Positions 31,822 to 44,250 of a DNA stretch of 64,000 bases are shown one piece after another. The notes beneath the pieces are model-generated. The model did not search any database, was not told where the DNA came from, and saw only the letters and a program-made list of their open reading frames with translations. Numbering within the stretch: position 1 is the first letter of the stretch; every line of letters begins with the position of its first letter. The stretch covers positions 2,366,887 to 2,430,886 of the forward strand of contig CM030937.1 of NCBI GenBank assembly GCA_018136815.1, written 5' to 3'. Position numbers and translations under genes: made by a program. Origin of the DNA: Isochrysis galbana (lineage: Eukaryota > Haptophyta > Isochrysidales > Isochrysidaceae).

Positions 31822-33295
31822 TCAAGAGGAAGAAGCTCGGCGGCGTTCAGTCGAAGCAGAAGAAGCGCGAGGAGGAGGAGAAGAAGGAGGAGGAGGAAGG
31901 TGAGGAGGAGGTTGAGGAGGAGGTTGAGGAGAGGGTGAGGAGGAGGCTGAGGAGGAGGGTGAGGAGGAGGCTGAGGAGGAGGGTGAGGAGGAGGCTGAGG
32001 AGGAGGGTGAGGAGGAGGGTAGGAGGAGGTTGAGGAGGAGGAGGAGGAGGAGGAGAAGGCACCCCCCAAGGGGCGATCGCGGGCCGACGAGAAGCTGCGC
32101 CGTGCTCCTCCGACCTCTGTGTTTTTGGAGAAGCAACGCAAGAAGAAGCGCCGCCGGCGTGCCCCTTGACCAGGGCGGCTTCTCTTCGACGAGGTCTACG
32201 CCCAGCTGTCGGAAGATGCTTGCAATGCTCTCCTGTTCAGGAAGGCCGACGCTCAATATGTTCACTTTCGACGCTTGCCTAGTCCAATGCCACATGGGGC
32301 GCAAGCGAGACGATGGGGGGCAGTTCCCGAGTATATTGGAAAGCACGACCATCAGAATAGCTTCCATGAGCAGCGGGAGGCTACTTGAGTGAAAGCGCAC
32401 ATCTGGCTGGCATTCGACTGCTGCGACGATGAATTGCAGTTGGTTGAAGATTGGGCAAGAGTGGGGGGGTGCTTTTTGGATGAGCGAGAGGAACCGCTGT
32501 ACCCTGGGGTGAGCCATGGGGAAACGTTGGAGCAATTCCTGCTTTTTGGCCTCGAACACCAGTTCCATGTCATGGTCAGGGTCATCGAGTAGGATGGCGC
32601 TCTTGAAGAGAACGTCGAGAGCGACGGTGTGTGCACTTTGGGTGTACGGCGTGAGAGTTCGCTTGACCGCGGGCTCGTCGACATTGGAGTCGGTTCCCTC
32701 CTCGGTGCATTTGCGCTTGGTGGAAGTCTGGGAGCGCTCTTCGAGTTGAACATGGTTGGACGGAGCGCTAAGCTCCTGCAGGCTCTTTAGTTTTGGTTTC
32801 CTTCCCTGGGCCGCCTTTTTCGTGCGTGCCGGGCTGTGTGTTCTCGGCTTAGTAAGACCTCTTACCAGGGTAGTGAATCTCACTAGTGTGGATTCTAGAA
32901 CGGGTATATAGTGGTATTCGTATGGGCGCACAACCCGATAACCTGCCGAGAACTTGTTGGCGATAGAGGTCGCGCTCCTTGTTCGCCTCCGCCACCAAGC
33001 GCGCCATGTAGTCGTTGTGGTTGCCGAGCGCCTCGAGCTTCGCCGCCATCGCCTCCATCTCGGTCAGCTCCACGTTGGCGTCGCCCGTCGGGCTCTTCAT
33101 CATCTTGGCCATCTTGATTGCCCGCTGTACCCGCCGTTCTTGCTCAGCTCGACGAGCATCGACCTCGCTTGGGACGTGCACCCACGGCGTCAGTGGCCGC
33201 TTCACACACCCCTTCGTCACGTAGCCATCGCCCGCCTCCGAGATGTACTTCCGGAGCTCGGTGCAGCGGAGGTCGATCTCCTCCTCGCTCATCAT
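31822..33295 (-). CDS. Hypothetical protein, two or more exons
   Basis: Exon 1 runs 33295-32943 (MMSEEEIDLRCTELRKYISE; charged, helical, Met/Glu/Ala-rich with DARRAEQERRVQRAIKMAKM). A GT-AG intron (32942-32834) joins it in phase to an exon starting at 32833 (PARTKKAAQGRKPKLKSLQE), which continues through KRKCTEEGTDSN and a helical region (LFKSAILLDDPDHDMELVFE, ELLQRFPMAHPRVQRFLSLI). The 3' end is unclear: the frame stays open into the minisatellite and stops at 31822, but a further splice before the Leu/Ser-rich tail is likely. The basic patches could be a nuclear signal. I do not recognise a family. Confidence 0.5.
31890..32055. repeat. 24-bp GAGGAG-type minisatellite
   Basis: Tandem units GTGAGGAGGAGGCTGAGGAG (plus GAGG) repeat about five times with variants. 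They fall in the 3' part of the minus-strand ORF, where they encode a Leu/Ser-rich tail that is probably not functional protein. Confidence 0.75.
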
Positions 33296-33397
33296 GACTC
33301 TGTCGCTCGCTGCCGTCGCTCGACGCTCCGTCCGCTGCCTTTCCCCCCCTCCCCCCTATGTGACTCCTCTCCCTCACTCTAGTAATAGAGTCATCAA

Positions 33398-34323
33398 TAA
33401 TAATCTAACTGAGCATTAGTACCACTACTCTCACTAGCCCGGTACTAACACGACAGCCCTCAGCGCACCTGCCCGTACACCTTGGCGCGTGCTGTTGTCA
33501 CAGATACATACACCTATGCACCCCTTCACATCTCCCCCCTCGCAGGCCCCCGGCTCCCATTCTAACTCCCCACAAGTTAAAATGAGGGAAAACCCATTGA
33601 GGCGGACCGAACGACGCCGGCCGACTCTCCGGGAAAAAGCACCGGGGGGGGGGGGGAGGAACCTCTCGTCAAAAAAGAAGAACGGCCCTTACAGCTCGCG
33701 CCGCGAGCGGTCCTCGAAGAAATAAATGACTGCGCCCCCCGATACCTGCCACAGGGACGTCTTCAGCCACTCCCTTCTTCTCGCCCCTCCTGTCGCCAGC
33801 CGCCCCCCTTCGCCCGTTTGCTAACGCAAACGGGGCTCGTTTCTCACCACACTCCATCGGGGGGGGTGCAAATCCCCCCCTCTCCCTCATTCCATTCTCT
33901 TCCGCCCCGGTCCCTGCGGCGCGTCGCCATGCGGCGCGCCATGGCCTGCTCTCAGAGGTCCTTCAGGGGCGCCCAGAGGGCCAGCAAGGGCAGCTCAGGG
34001 GGCAGTGGAGGCTGGGGCTCAGCCCCTGGCCCCCCCTGCCTCTCCCTCGCTCGCCCCGCTGGCCTTGGGTGCCGCCCTGAGGCCTCTGTCTGCCTGGCGA
34101 CCAGGGATGGGGGGGGAGTCAGTACGAGAGTTGGCCCATGCGGGCCTGGGAGTGCGGCTCGCGACCCGCGCCCACTAGGGGTCTGGGCTGAATTGATGAG
34201 TGCCCTGCCCCTGCCAGGGGGCAGGGGCTGGGGTTGAATGTACGGGCCCACCCCGGGGGGTGTCCGCGATGGAGAGAGGGGGGCGCGAGGCCCCCATTGA
34301 CCCCCACTTATAAAAGTAGGTTG
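33398..34323 (-). mobile_element. Hairpin-end element, family B copy B2
   Basis: 926-bp element flanked by an exact 17-bp duplication AGTAATAGAGTCATCAA at 33381-33397 and 34324-34340. Same orientation as B1 and nearly identical to it along most of the length, so it is a recent copy. No protein is encoded. Confidence 0.9.
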
Positions 34324-34340
34324 AGTAATAGAGTCATCAA

Positions 34341-35340
34341 GGGTCGTAGCTCACTGCATCTCGCGTGTCTTCGGAATCATTCCCTCGCTTTCGTTGTTGT
34401 TGCAGATTGTTTCTCTTTCTCCGTTGATTGCCGCTATTTGCAGGAGATGAGACGCGTGTCGTCTGCGGTTGCACCCACCGCAACACCCGAGCAAAACTCC
34501 TGTAAAAGGGAGAAATGGGTGGGACGATGCTTACAAATCGGTCGCCGCGTCAAGCTTCCGAATTTGTGCTCAAAGGGCCCACGGGTGCTCTCGTCTTCTA
34601 TTTTCAGCGTCGCTTTCAACGTTCGGTTTCTCGGTTATCCTTGGCTTCTCTCGCCTCGTCGTTCTAATTCTGGATTTCTTCCGTTTCAGTTGCTTTGTTC
34701 TCTTTCCATGCCGCTCGTCGAGACGACTCGAATTTAGTCGGGGAGTGTCGTATTCCGTACGAGGACAGACTTTTACTTCTAGCCTGTGAGCTATTTTAAC
34801 TCTCAAGGTCTCGTTGATGGGTATATCGCCTCTTCTCCTACTTTCTCTTGATGTCATCAAACGTTCCACGATTGTCGTCTGTCTTCTGTTATAACTCGGT
34901 CGCAGCTCCCCAGCGAGGTCTGCCCTCGTTGGGCCGACTCCTCCGTCGCATGCCTGTGCGCTGCTAAGTTGCCTTGGTGCCGACGCTTGGCCGTCCATCC
35001 AAGTGCGGTTAGTTTTCGCCCCGTTTGGTTTAGTTTGTGTGTCTCTGTGGACCGGTAACTTTTTGAGTCCCCGCGTTGTAGTCCCTCGTGTCTACCTTGG
35101 ACCTAAGAAGCTCTCATTCTCATTCTCATTCTCTCTCTCCCACTAGCTCGCTAGCTAGTCTCGTCTCTACTCTCCGACGCCACGCGTTGCAACCCTCCGA
35201 CCTTCCGTCTACCTTTTCGCTCGTAGCGTTCGATGGCAGACACTGTCAGACCCGATTCTTACTATGACCTTTCAGACATCTTCCCGCAAACAGCAATCAA
35301 CGAACCCTCTACGGCCGCGTCAGCTGCCGGCTCGATCTAA
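34341..35340 (+). other. Possible 5' region of an unidentified retroelement
   Basis: T/C-rich leader-like sequence with CTCATT repeats (35114-35130). It ends in a 35-codon ORF from ATG 35233 (MADTVRPDSYYDLSDIFPQT...) that stops at 35340, just before dispersed repeat F. The layout resembles a leader plus truncated gag start, but no diagnostic motif is present. Confidence 0.25.
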
Positions 35341-35384
35341 CGGCCCTCTGTCTACGAGCCAGTAGTCATCGCATGTTCGACAGT

Positions 35385-35530
35385 CCCTCACCGACGCCAT
35401 TGCCCTTCGTCTTCGTGGGGTTGGAGGGGGTTGTTCGGAGGGGGGAGGCGGCTGGCGGGGCAGGTAGGGGGGGACCATGCGGAATCCTTGGACACCCATG
35501 GGAGGCGGAAAATAGTGGTTAAAATGAGTG
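35385..35530 (-). repeat. Dispersed repeat F (copy 2)
   Basis: Inverted, diverged counterpart of 16720-16900. It contains GGTTAAAA, GGAATCCTTGGACACCC and GGGGGTTGTTCGG blocks in the matching order. Confidence 0.5.
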
Positions 35531-36236
35531 AGTGACCGAGCTACAGTAAAGAGTAAAGCGTGAAGAGTGAAGAGCAGTGGACTTTGATTGCGCTGCGGTG
35601 CCCACAGTACTTTGTTTACTCGCCTACACCGCCACGATGCCACGATGCATTCGGCAGCAGAGATCGCCGCAGTGGGGGGGGGGGGGGGGGGGGGGGGAGG
35701 GCCACGGGGACAGTGGATTCGTGGGAGGGAGGGCGCCGTGCGAGAGCTCTCTGGAGGGAGGGTACCAAGTAGAAGAAGGGAGCTCCGCCCCGAGGGAGAG
35801 AGGGATGGAAGCGTCTCAAGTAGAGAAGAAGAAAGGAGCTCCTCTTTCGGCTTCGAGAGGTCGCCGCGTGATCGGGAGCGAGATCATAGGAGACGCCGCA
35901 GCGGAGCAGAAGAAAAGATATAGAAGGGGAATCGAGGACAGAGGCGAGGGGGCGGGTTCGGTCCTCTGATACTCTCCTACTCTTCTTCTCTCCTCTCGTT
36001 CGCCTTGCTTTCGAGTATATGGTGGATCTCGAGAAGGACTCTCAGGAAGCATGGGGTGAAGGGAGCAGAGGGGGGAGGAGAGAGAGTCTACACATTGAAG
36101 AAGAGAGTGTGGGCTGTCGCCGCGGGGAAAAGGAGGTCATCTGCCGAGGAGATATATAATAGAGAGAGAGAGAGGGATGAAGGGGGGGGGGGGGGGGGGG
36201 AGGGGAAAGAGGGGGAGAGAGAGTACTCCTACGGGG
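35531..36236 (+). promoter_or_regulatory. Upstream region of importin alpha with poly-G tracts
   Basis: Holds a G run of about 25 (35675-35699), a second of about 18 (36183-36200), and (GA)n near 36160-36175, ending just before the importin ATG. Short ORFs here look like composition artefacts. Confidence 0.4.
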
Positions 36237-38256
36237 ATGGTGCGCAGCGTGCGTCTCGACTCGGAGGAATGCCGTCTACGCCGGTTCGTCTCCGGCGCAG
36301 CGCTCCGTCGCGAGCGTCGTCACTCTTGGCTGGACCACAAGCGTCATAGCCATGACCCGGACGACGAGCACGCCGCCGCAATCCTCCTCTGGCCCCACGC
36401 AAGCCAAGGCGAGAGAGTCGCTCTTCTCGCAGTTACTCTCTTCGACTACGTGAGGCACGGCAGGCACCAGGAGCTGGTGAGCCGCGCCTCGGGCTTCCCG
36501 CTCACAAATGCTGCTCTCGACGCCCTCAGGTCACTCAGGACCATGCTTGCGCAGTCGGAGCCGCCGCCAGTCGAGCACGTGCAGCGTGCAGCGCTCATTC
36601 CAGTGATTGTCGAGCTGCTCGCGCCGCCACCCATGGCGCACACTGAGGGGGAGATGGTACGGCTGCTCCGCGCGCTCAATACCGAGGCAGCCTGTTGTCT
36701 TGCTAACATCGCCGCCGGCACGAGCGTGCAGTGCCGCTCGCTCGTGGAGAATGGCGCGCTGCCGCCGCTGCTGTTGCTGCTCGACCCATCCAACTCGAAT
36801 AGGGAGGCGCAGCAGCAGGCCGTGTGGTGCCTCTCCAATATTGCTGCCGATTGCGCGAGCCTGCGGAAGATTCTTTTGGACTGTGGCACCGTGCACCGGC
36901 TGATGGCGCTTGCCGCCTCGCTCTTGCCTCCGGGCGGCGCTCGGTACCTGACACGCGGATCGTCTGCGCTCATATCGTTGCGCAACATCACCTGGGCGCT
37001 CGCCAATCTCCTCAAGGGCCCGCCGCCGGCGCGCGACCAGACAAACCTGGCGCTTGTCCAGCTGGCAGATCTCGTCACTGTGGACGATCCTGAGCTTGGT
37101 GAGACAGCTGCGACAGCCCTCGCGCGGATGATCGAGGACGAACCTGAGTTGTCCGAGCCTATGATCGAAACGGGCTGCATGAATGGCTTGCTGCATGCAC
37201 TAGAGTTCGGGACTGGGAGCGTGCAGCATCAGGCTCTGAGCGCGCTGTCGGGGATGCTTGTGAGTGGTACGGTCACCGCGACGGCAGCGGTACGGAACGT
37301 TGGGGAGAGGCTCTGCCAGGTGGGCATCGAGCAGGGGCTCATCCGCTTGCTCCCACTCGTCTTCGACGCCCACATTTCCCGCACTCGGCGCGAGGCTTGC
37401 ATCGCCCTCTCGCGGCTTGCGCGGCTGGCGATGGCGCGAGGCGGCGATAGCCTGCGCACAAGTGTTGGAAACATCATCGACTCGCCCATGATCGGACTGA
37501 CGATGCGTTCTCTCTCGTGCGATGAGTTCAATGTCAAGTGTGCGGCACTGTGCGCATTGACTAGCACCGTCAACGCTTGCCTCGTGAGCGCCGCCCAATC
37601 CCTTGGCTGCATGTCGCGGCCCTTGAAGTCACTCCAGCAGCCGACGGATACCAACGCGGTAGCCTGCATGCGGCGGCTTCACCGCTGGCCTCGGCGCCAC
37701 CCCGGCTAGTCCGTTGCCCGACGCCGCGAAATCTTACTGTAGCGCCCCCACTCCGACCTCACTGCGGCAGGCGATGCCACGACCGGCAGCTGCGTCGCAC
37801 CTCTCTCTCCTCGTCTCCAAGCACAGTTTGGCGCCACCGCTCGTGCAGATGCTCTCCACAGCCGATCCTGATGCTGTCCGGCTGGCTCTTGACGCCACCG
37901 CCACTATTTTTGCCGCTGGTGATCTCCTTGATGCTTCTTCGCATGTTGGAGGAGGCATCGTGCACGGGGAACGTTGCCACGAGCCGTCTACACAACTCAA
38001 CCCACTCGCCACTGCCTTCGACGAGGCGGGAGGCATCCAGAGGCTAGAAGAGCTGCAAGCTCATCCGAATGAGGTTATCTACGAGCGTGCAGCTGCCCTG
38101 CTCGACTCGTATTTCGGCTCCGACGCCTGCTCTGCAATGGACGCAGCAGAGGATGGGGCTTTGGGAGCGATGGATACGCACGCCTTCAGCAGCTCTCCTG
38201 TCGTGTATGGGGCAGCACTGCAAGCGGTAGCTGGATCACCGCTCTTCGCCTTCTAG
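36237..38256 (+). CDS. Importin alpha (karyopherin alpha), two exons
   Basis: Adaptor that binds basic nuclear localisation signals and docks on importin beta. Exon 1 is 36237-37583; a 187-bp intron (GTGAGC...GGCAG) joins in phase to exon 2, 37771-38256, giving about 610 aa. The N-terminus has a short basic stretch (RRERRHSWLDHKRH) consistent with a weak importin-beta-binding domain. Armadillo repeats follow, with the NLS-groove Trp/Asn signatures EAACCLANIAAG, QQAVWCLSNIAAD and ITWALANLLKG. The C-terminal exon ends with the family's AGGIQRLEELQAHPNEVIYE and a following ALLDSYFGSD helix. The ATG at 36237 is chosen because upstream sequence is homopolymeric. The frame change at the intron could alternatively be a sequencing frameshift, but consensus splice sites in phase favour an intron. 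Confidence 0.85.
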
Positions 38257-38871
38257 ACGCGTAGCCATGAGGGGAGTTTTTACCGTGCGGAGGTACCGCG
38301 CGATCCCAACATAGCCGCACCATGCTTCCTCACCCCAAACTATCACCCAACCAAATTATTCCAGAAGTTGGATTCAGCGATGAAAATTAGTGGCGTCCGC
38401 TGCTCACACGCCCGATGGCGGGGCATAGTGCGATCATCCTCATCCTTTTCAACTGATTTCTGGCGCACCGTCGTTTGCCTTCTGGCTGTCTATTCTGTCG
38501 GCGTTGCCAGGTTGCAGGCAAGTAGTTGGCAAAGTACCCAACGGCCAAGGAAAGGTTTGTAGGCTGTGTTTACCCGCGGTTGTGAAGGTTTGGCGTTGTT
38601 GGTGGTGGTCGATGGTTGTAGGTCCAGGTGTCAGGTGGCTGTGTGTGATGTGCGGCCGTTAGCTAGACTAGGCGGCGCGCTCGTAAAACGATTTAGCCTT
38701 GCGCGCCCAAAAAAAAAAGGTGGCGTTCCGTCGAAAGAGGCGACCACGCGACACGCGAACGTTTTATTTTACATCATGTGTGATTAGAAACAATGTTATT
38801 GATTTCCCCGGCACATGGCCTCCAAGGCGCGCCGCTGAGCGCAAGGCGCGGTGCAGGCTGAGCATCCCGTC
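38257..38871. other. 3' flank of importin alpha, no gene seen
   Basis: Contains a dispersed-repeat segment at about 38716-38775 matching 27365-27420 in reverse. Nothing else recognised. Confidence 0.4.
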
Positions 38872-38888
38872 TTCCTCTTCTCCAAAAC

Positions 38889-39837
38889 AACCTACTTTTA
38901 TAAGTGATAAGTGGGGGTCAATGGGGGCCTCGCGCCCCCCTCTTTCCACCGCGGACACCCCCCGGGGTGGGCCCGTACAATCAACCTCAGCCCCTGCCCT
39001 CTGGCAGGGGCTAGGCAATCATCATCCTGGCCCAGACCCTTCGTGGGCGCGGGCCGCGAATCGCACTCCCACGCCCTGCGTGGGCCTGCCCTCGAGCTGA
39101 CTCCCCCCCCTCCCCTGGTCGCCAGGCATACAGAGGCCGCTGGGAGGCTCCAATGCTCCAATGGCCAGCGAGGCAAGCGTGGGAGAGGCAGGGCGGGGCA
39201 GGGGCTGAGCCCCAGCCTCCACTGCCCCCTGAGCTGCCCTTGCTGGCCCTCTGGGAGCCCCCAAAGGCCCTCTAAGAGCAGGCCGTGGCGCGCTGCATGG
39301 CGACGCGCCGCAGGGAGAGGGGTGGAGGAGAATGGAGAGAGGGAGAGGGGGGGATTTGCACCCCCCCCCGATGGAGTGTGGTAAGAAACGGGCCCCGTTT
39401 GCGTTAGCAAACGGGCGAAGGGGGGCGGCTGGCGACTGGCGACAGGAGGAAGAGAAGAAGGGAGTGGCTCAAGACGTCCTTGTGGCAGGTATCGGGGGGC
39501 GCAGTCATTTATTTCTTCGAGGACTGCTCGCGGCGCGAGCTGTAAGGGCCGTTCTGCTTCTCGACGAGAGGTCCCCCCCCCCCCCCCCCCGGTGTTTTTC
39601 CCCGGTGAGTCGCCCGACGTAGGTCGGTCCGCCTCACTGGGTTTTCCCTCATTGTAACTTGTGGGGAGTTATAATGGGAGCCGGGGGTTTGCGAGGGGGG
39701 AGATTTGAAGGGATGCATATGTGTATGTGTATGTGTCTGTGCCACCACTTCAAGGCGTGCGGGCAGGTGCGCTGAGGGGTGTCGTGATAGTACCGGGCTA
39801 GTGGGAGTAGTGGTACTAACGCTCAGTTGTTTTATTA
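38889..39837 (+). mobile_element. Hairpin-end element, family B copy B3
   Basis: 949-bp copy in the orientation opposite to B1/B2, flanked by an exact 17-bp duplication TTCCTCTTCTCCAAAAC at 38872-38888 and 39838-39854. It starts AACCTACTTTTATAAGTG and ends CTCAGTTGTTTTATTA. It is more diverged than B2 from B1. Confidence 0.9.
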
Positions 39838-39933
39838 TTCCTCTTCTCCAAAACGCTCTGCGCACTTTCAGAACTTTCAGAACGCGCTACGATGACGTCT
39901 TCATCTTCTTCGTCTTCTTCTTCTTTTCCTTCT

Positions 39934-40250
39934 CAACTAAGTTTATACTTAGTTCGCCCATGGGGGGACACGAGCCCCCCCCTCTCTCCACTCCTCCCCT
40001 GTTATGGGGGAGGAACCACCCATGCTCCTGGCACGCCTGATGGCTTGCCAGCAGCCCACGTGCCCTGCTGACCCACTCACTCTCTCAGTGGCAGGCTAGC
40101 CTGCCTCGCGCGTCATAGCCTGTCGTGGCCAGCCCATCGCTCCAACCCCCCTCCCCCCCTGTTCGACACAGGCAGACAGGTGCAGAGTGGGGGCCCCTGA
40201 GGCCCAGGAGCGCCAGCGAGGGAGAGGCAGGGGAGGCCAGGCTCCTTGTT
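39934..40250 (+). mobile_element. Truncated hairpin-end element A3
   Basis: Begins CAACTAAGTTTATACTTAG and follows A1/C sequence for about 315 bp, to GGAGAGGCAGGGGAGGCCAG. It then stops matching; the family-specific half and tail are missing. No target duplication was found. Confidence 0.7.
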
Positions 40251-40870
40251 CTGAATCCCGAGTTTGGTAGCTGACCGGCGCACTTCCACCATAGGACCAT
40301 AGGACTCTTTTCACAGTTCACAGTACGCGGTCTCTTCGTCTGGTTCCATAGGACGCTTCAGAAAAGAAGAGTCCATCGCGATTTTTGCACGCGGGGAGGG
40401 CGACAGGAGAGGAGGCTGTGAAGGGGGGGGGGGGGGGCAGGCAGGCGAGGAGGGGGCTGGCAGGGGGGTGGGGGTGGACTTCAGGGAACTGCTCAACGCT
40501 TCAGGGAACTGCTCAACTTCAAGGAACTGCTCAATTGCTGAAATTGTTGAACTGTAGAAACTTTCCAACTTCAGAAACTGCTCACCCTTCCTCGTCTCCT
40601 CCCTATAGACGTGTAACGAAACTTGCTTTCTGCATTTACGCGGTGCTCTTTGGTCTTTGGTATGGACATACACCCATTAGATTTGCAGAGTCTACGATCA
40701 AAGGGCATACTTGGTGCTGTGGATCGTGATTTCAACGAGATATCGATATCGACTCTGCCCAAAATCGAGTGAATGGAGTAAGACCACGTGTGTGTTTCAA
40801 CATGTGAATTGTCAAGTTGAGTCAAGTAACCTCCAGCCTCCAGGCGACAACGAAAGGTGTTAGCAGGGAT
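40251..40870. other. Intergenic with short AACTGCTCAACTTC repeats
   Basis: CTTCAGGGAACTGCTCAAC and variants recur four to five times at 40480-40585, next to a G run near 40420-40436. No gene seen. Confidence 0.45.
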
Positions 40871-41519
40871 GGGGATAATTGATAATTGAACGCTTTTGCT
40901 TTTGGTCTCCCACTCAGGGGTCTGTTTTGAGTCTGTCTTTGCGTTTGTGGAGTGGTGGTTTGGCCCCAGCCCTGCCGCCAGGGCTCTGCTGTCCGTTCGT
41001 CCCCTTGCTCGCGGCGGGGGAGAGGCTGGACGCTCTTCTCTGTGTCGTTCTTTAGGGTCTCGCCCCTGGTGTTGTTGAGCCTCTGTAGATTTCCGGTGCA
41101 GGGATTTCTGCACCATGCTGACGGCCCCCTTGAAGGGTGCGTAGAGGTGACTGGCCTGGCCTGTGCCTCGTGCTTGCGCACGAGGTCAGTGCCGTGGCGA
41201 TGTAGGGGCCCAGCCTTGAGGCTTTCCCTATGGGATGCGGCATTGAGCCGACTTGAGTCACTGGGTGGGTGGTGGGTGGTCTTTGGTGACTGGAAGGATG
41301 TGTGGGTGTTGTTGGCCATGTTGGCCATGCTGGTGTGTGGCTGTCAGAGGGTGGCACGGGGCGCGCCTCGTGCGCACCTTGGTGGGGGTTGCGCCCTCTC
41401 GTGGGCGCTTCGGGTGCGATGCGTCGAGCATGGCCCGATCGTCCGTCGTGACGGGGGGGGGCGGCAGGAGAGGAGGGGAGCGGCGCGCTCTCCATGCCCC
41501 TATCGTTTTAACGATAGTT
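40870..41519 (-). mobile_element. Hairpin-end element E1 (ORF starting MESA)
   Basis: The hairpin (CTATCGTTTTAACGATAG) sits at about 41500-41519. Inward on the minus strand comes GGGGCATGGAG and an ORF MESAPLPSSPAAPP (41052-41495, 147 aa, Pro/His/Arg-rich). The overall layout matches D and E2. The left limit is approximate and no target duplication was found. Confidence 0.5.
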
Positions 41520-41789
41520 CTAGCTAGGTGGTTCAGCCCAGCTTCCAACATGGTTCCCTACAACTAGGTACCCGATACACTCGTGCGAGATGGTTCCTTT
41601 CCGAAAGCCGCTCATCACAAGACAGTCATGCAAGGTTAGGATTGCGCCAGCAACAATGTACCTGTCGCTCCCCACAAGGTCTACGGCATGGATGAAGATC
41701 TCCGGAGCTGGAAGTGGCACAACGTATTATTGCCCTAGTCTCCCCGGCGCATGCATGCTCGCAGGCTCTCTAGCGAGGTGGTAAATCTT

Positions 41790-43317
41790 TCAGCTATCCA
41801 AATCCGGGAGTTGCCCGATGCTTTCGTATGTGAGTGAGGCATCTCCCCAATTCGTTTCATCCAAGAAGTCAGCTAACGGCGTGAGCAGAGCCGGGAACTC
41901 GCGCCGTAATGAGGGAACATCGATAGAAAGCTGGGTCTCGCGGTAGAAGCGGATCACTTGGTACAAGTCACGGAAGAAAAGGAAGGAAAAGAAATACCTT
42001 TAAGGGTGGAGGTGAAGTTAGGTTGGGGGTCAGCAAGAATAGGTCACATGCAAATATCTGTCGCGGTACAGTGTTTTGTGGCACAGCGGGCGTCGTCGTT
42101 GGGCAACGTAGCGTAGGTCCTCCGATTCATCAGGCGTGAGTCAAGGCACTGCCTAACAAGGAGGGCCTCGACACGTGTTGTGATGATGATGACAAAGTGC
42201 ACATGTTTCATACGATCAACTCACAAGAGTATCGGGTTAGTGTGGACAACTACAGCTCGCTGTGCCTCTCCAAAAGCAGCCGCAATCTGTGAGCAAAAGC
42301 AGGATGATAATATGGGCACAGGATCAGTTGCATTGGCAAGAAGCTGTGCAGAATGCCTGCATGTGGCGATAACGGTATACATTACAGGTGGGTGGTGATG
42401 GATGCATGTGGGTATAGGCAGTGCCACCTGCTCGGGCGTTCGGACGTCGGACGCGACATTTATGGCTCGCCCGGCAAACGTCTCTGGGGCGCAGAAGCAA
42501 GTTCCAGCCAGCCGGCCCATATCCCGGACAGAAGCCAGGTAGATGGGAGTTGTCGGTGGGACGGCGAATGGAAACTTGCCTTTTTCAATGATGCTTGGCC
42601 TGGTGTACCTTTCGAAGAGACACGGTCATGGCGTGGTGAGAGTGTGTGTGCGCGCGAGCTGGCACAACGCCCCCAATTTGAACAAGCAGGTAAGGCTGTT
42701 GAAGTTGCAACCATGGGCGAGCGCAAGCAAACAGAAGCATCCCCGTACTTCTTCCAAAATTCCTCCATGAAGAGAGTTGCCCTCAACATTGTACAAGGCA
42801 GCCCAGGCTGGGATCGGAAGACCTCTTCGGCGTCCTGTTTCTGTCTGCTCCGGTCCACGCGGGGGCACTTGTTCGTCGTGGCCGCCGAATTGTACACGAG
42901 AAGCTTGACGGTGCCGCACGCGGCAGCGGCAGCCGCGAGCGTCCTGGCTCGCTCGACCTCTGCTGTCTCGAGCTTTGCGGTGTCGCCGACAGTCGAGTGG
43001 CAGTAGACGGCAGTGACACCTTGGAGTGCTTGCGGCAGACTATCCTCATCATCTAGGTCCGCGTGCACCACTTGCACGCCAATCGCCGCCAGCGCCTCGC
43101 AGCTCGGTTGAAGCGGCGAGCGCGAGAGGACACGCAGCTGCGATGGAGCAAAGCCAACGTCGAGGAGCCCCAGGACGGCGCGCGCGCCGGTGCCGCCGGT
43201 GACGCCGACGAGTGCGAGTAAGTGATCCGGCTGCGCCAGGATCGCGCCCATCGCGGGCGCCGCCAGCAGCACCACGAATAGCCGGTGAAGCGAGGTGGGC
43301 GGCGAGTAGGAGGCCAT
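41790..43317 (-). CDS. NmrA-like NAD(P)-binding oxidoreductase, four exons
   Basis: Atypical short-chain dehydrogenase of the NmrA/HSCARG type, which binds NAD(P) and acts as a reductase or redox sensor. Exons 43317-42749, 42608-42428, 42286-42225 and 41997-41790 join in phase (GT-AG), giving 339 aa. A hydrophobic leader (RLFVVLLAAPAMGAIL) precedes the Rossmann motif VGVTGGTGARAVLGLL (GxxGxxG). Later blocks are typical of the family: LRATLFMEEFWKK/YTRPSII across the first intron, SVRDMGRLAGTCF, AINVASDVRTPEQ across the second, QIAAAFGEAQRAVV, and a C-terminal DLYQVIRFYRET helix. The leader suggests secretion or organelle targeting. The substrate is not predictable from sequence. Confidence 0.85.
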
Positions 43318-44250
43318 CGGCCGCGCTGCTGCTGGCCGGGAAGGCGGAGTGGGGGGGGGAGGGGCTCCACTCGCTTGTTCAAGGGGAAAAAGAATGAAAG
43401 AGAGGAGGAATACTTCCGAGAGAGAGCAGGAGAGCAGGGCGAGGGAAGCAAAAAGAAGGTAAGAAGAGGAGAATGAAAAGAGGGAGAAGTGAGAAGGAGG
43501 AGAAGAAGAAGAGCCAGGAGAGAGAGAAGAGATCTCAGCGAAAGGGGAGAGAGGACGGACACGGGCGCGGCGGGCGGAAAAAGGGGTAGCCGTGGCGCTA
43601 CTGGGAGTACTTTACTTCCTACATCTGCTTAAACACCGCCGCCCCCGCCCCCCGTCACTAGGGAGTACTTGATGCCCCGAATCGGAAGAAACCTTCTTTC
43701 CGTCACAATAGAGGGTTTTTGCAGGGCTCAAGAAGGTCCCAACAAGAGGCCCCCTCAATAGCACCTGGGCGCTCTTGGGGCTCTATTGGGGCCTCGTTGC
43801 AAAAGGTGAAACGCGCGTTCTCCTCTCCAATAGTGGCTCGACTTGCCTTCTCCTGGGTTCCGGGCGTCGAGCTCGCGGGGGGGAAAAAAGGAACAAGGAA
43901 GGGGCTGCGTAGACACGAAGGGAAGGGAAGGAATGCGGGATCCGTGGGAATGAACACTGGGGGGTATCGAGGGGGAGAGGGAGGCCGACAGAGCGGGGCG
44001 GGTCGGCGAAAAGGGGACGACCTAAAGATAGAACGGGCGTCGAGAAGGGAGAGGAAGCCGGCGGGGCGGGGCGGGTCGCCGAAGGCGGGCCTGCGACCTA
44101 AAACTAGGACGAGGCGGGCGTGTCGTTCCCCCCCCTACCCGCAACAACCCCGTTTCTTCAAGTATCCCGTCACGTTAGTTATCTACGTGTTACTGTGAAT
44201 GTGCGTGTGATAGTGGTGTGGGAGAATTATAAGAGGAATTTTATCCGGTT
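43318..44250. other. Intergenic, no gene seen
   Basis: Purine-rich sequence upstream of the NmrA gene and unique sequence beyond. ORFs are short and Arg-rich. The promoter of the NmrA gene probably lies at 43318-43560. Confidence 0.35.

Noticed and set aside
31422-32141. 239-aa Pro/Leu-rich ORF
   Set aside because: Mostly translation of the 24-bp minisatellite and the 180-bp duplication.
34341-35340. LTR of a retrotransposon
   Set aside because: No second LTR copy or primer-binding site found in the window.
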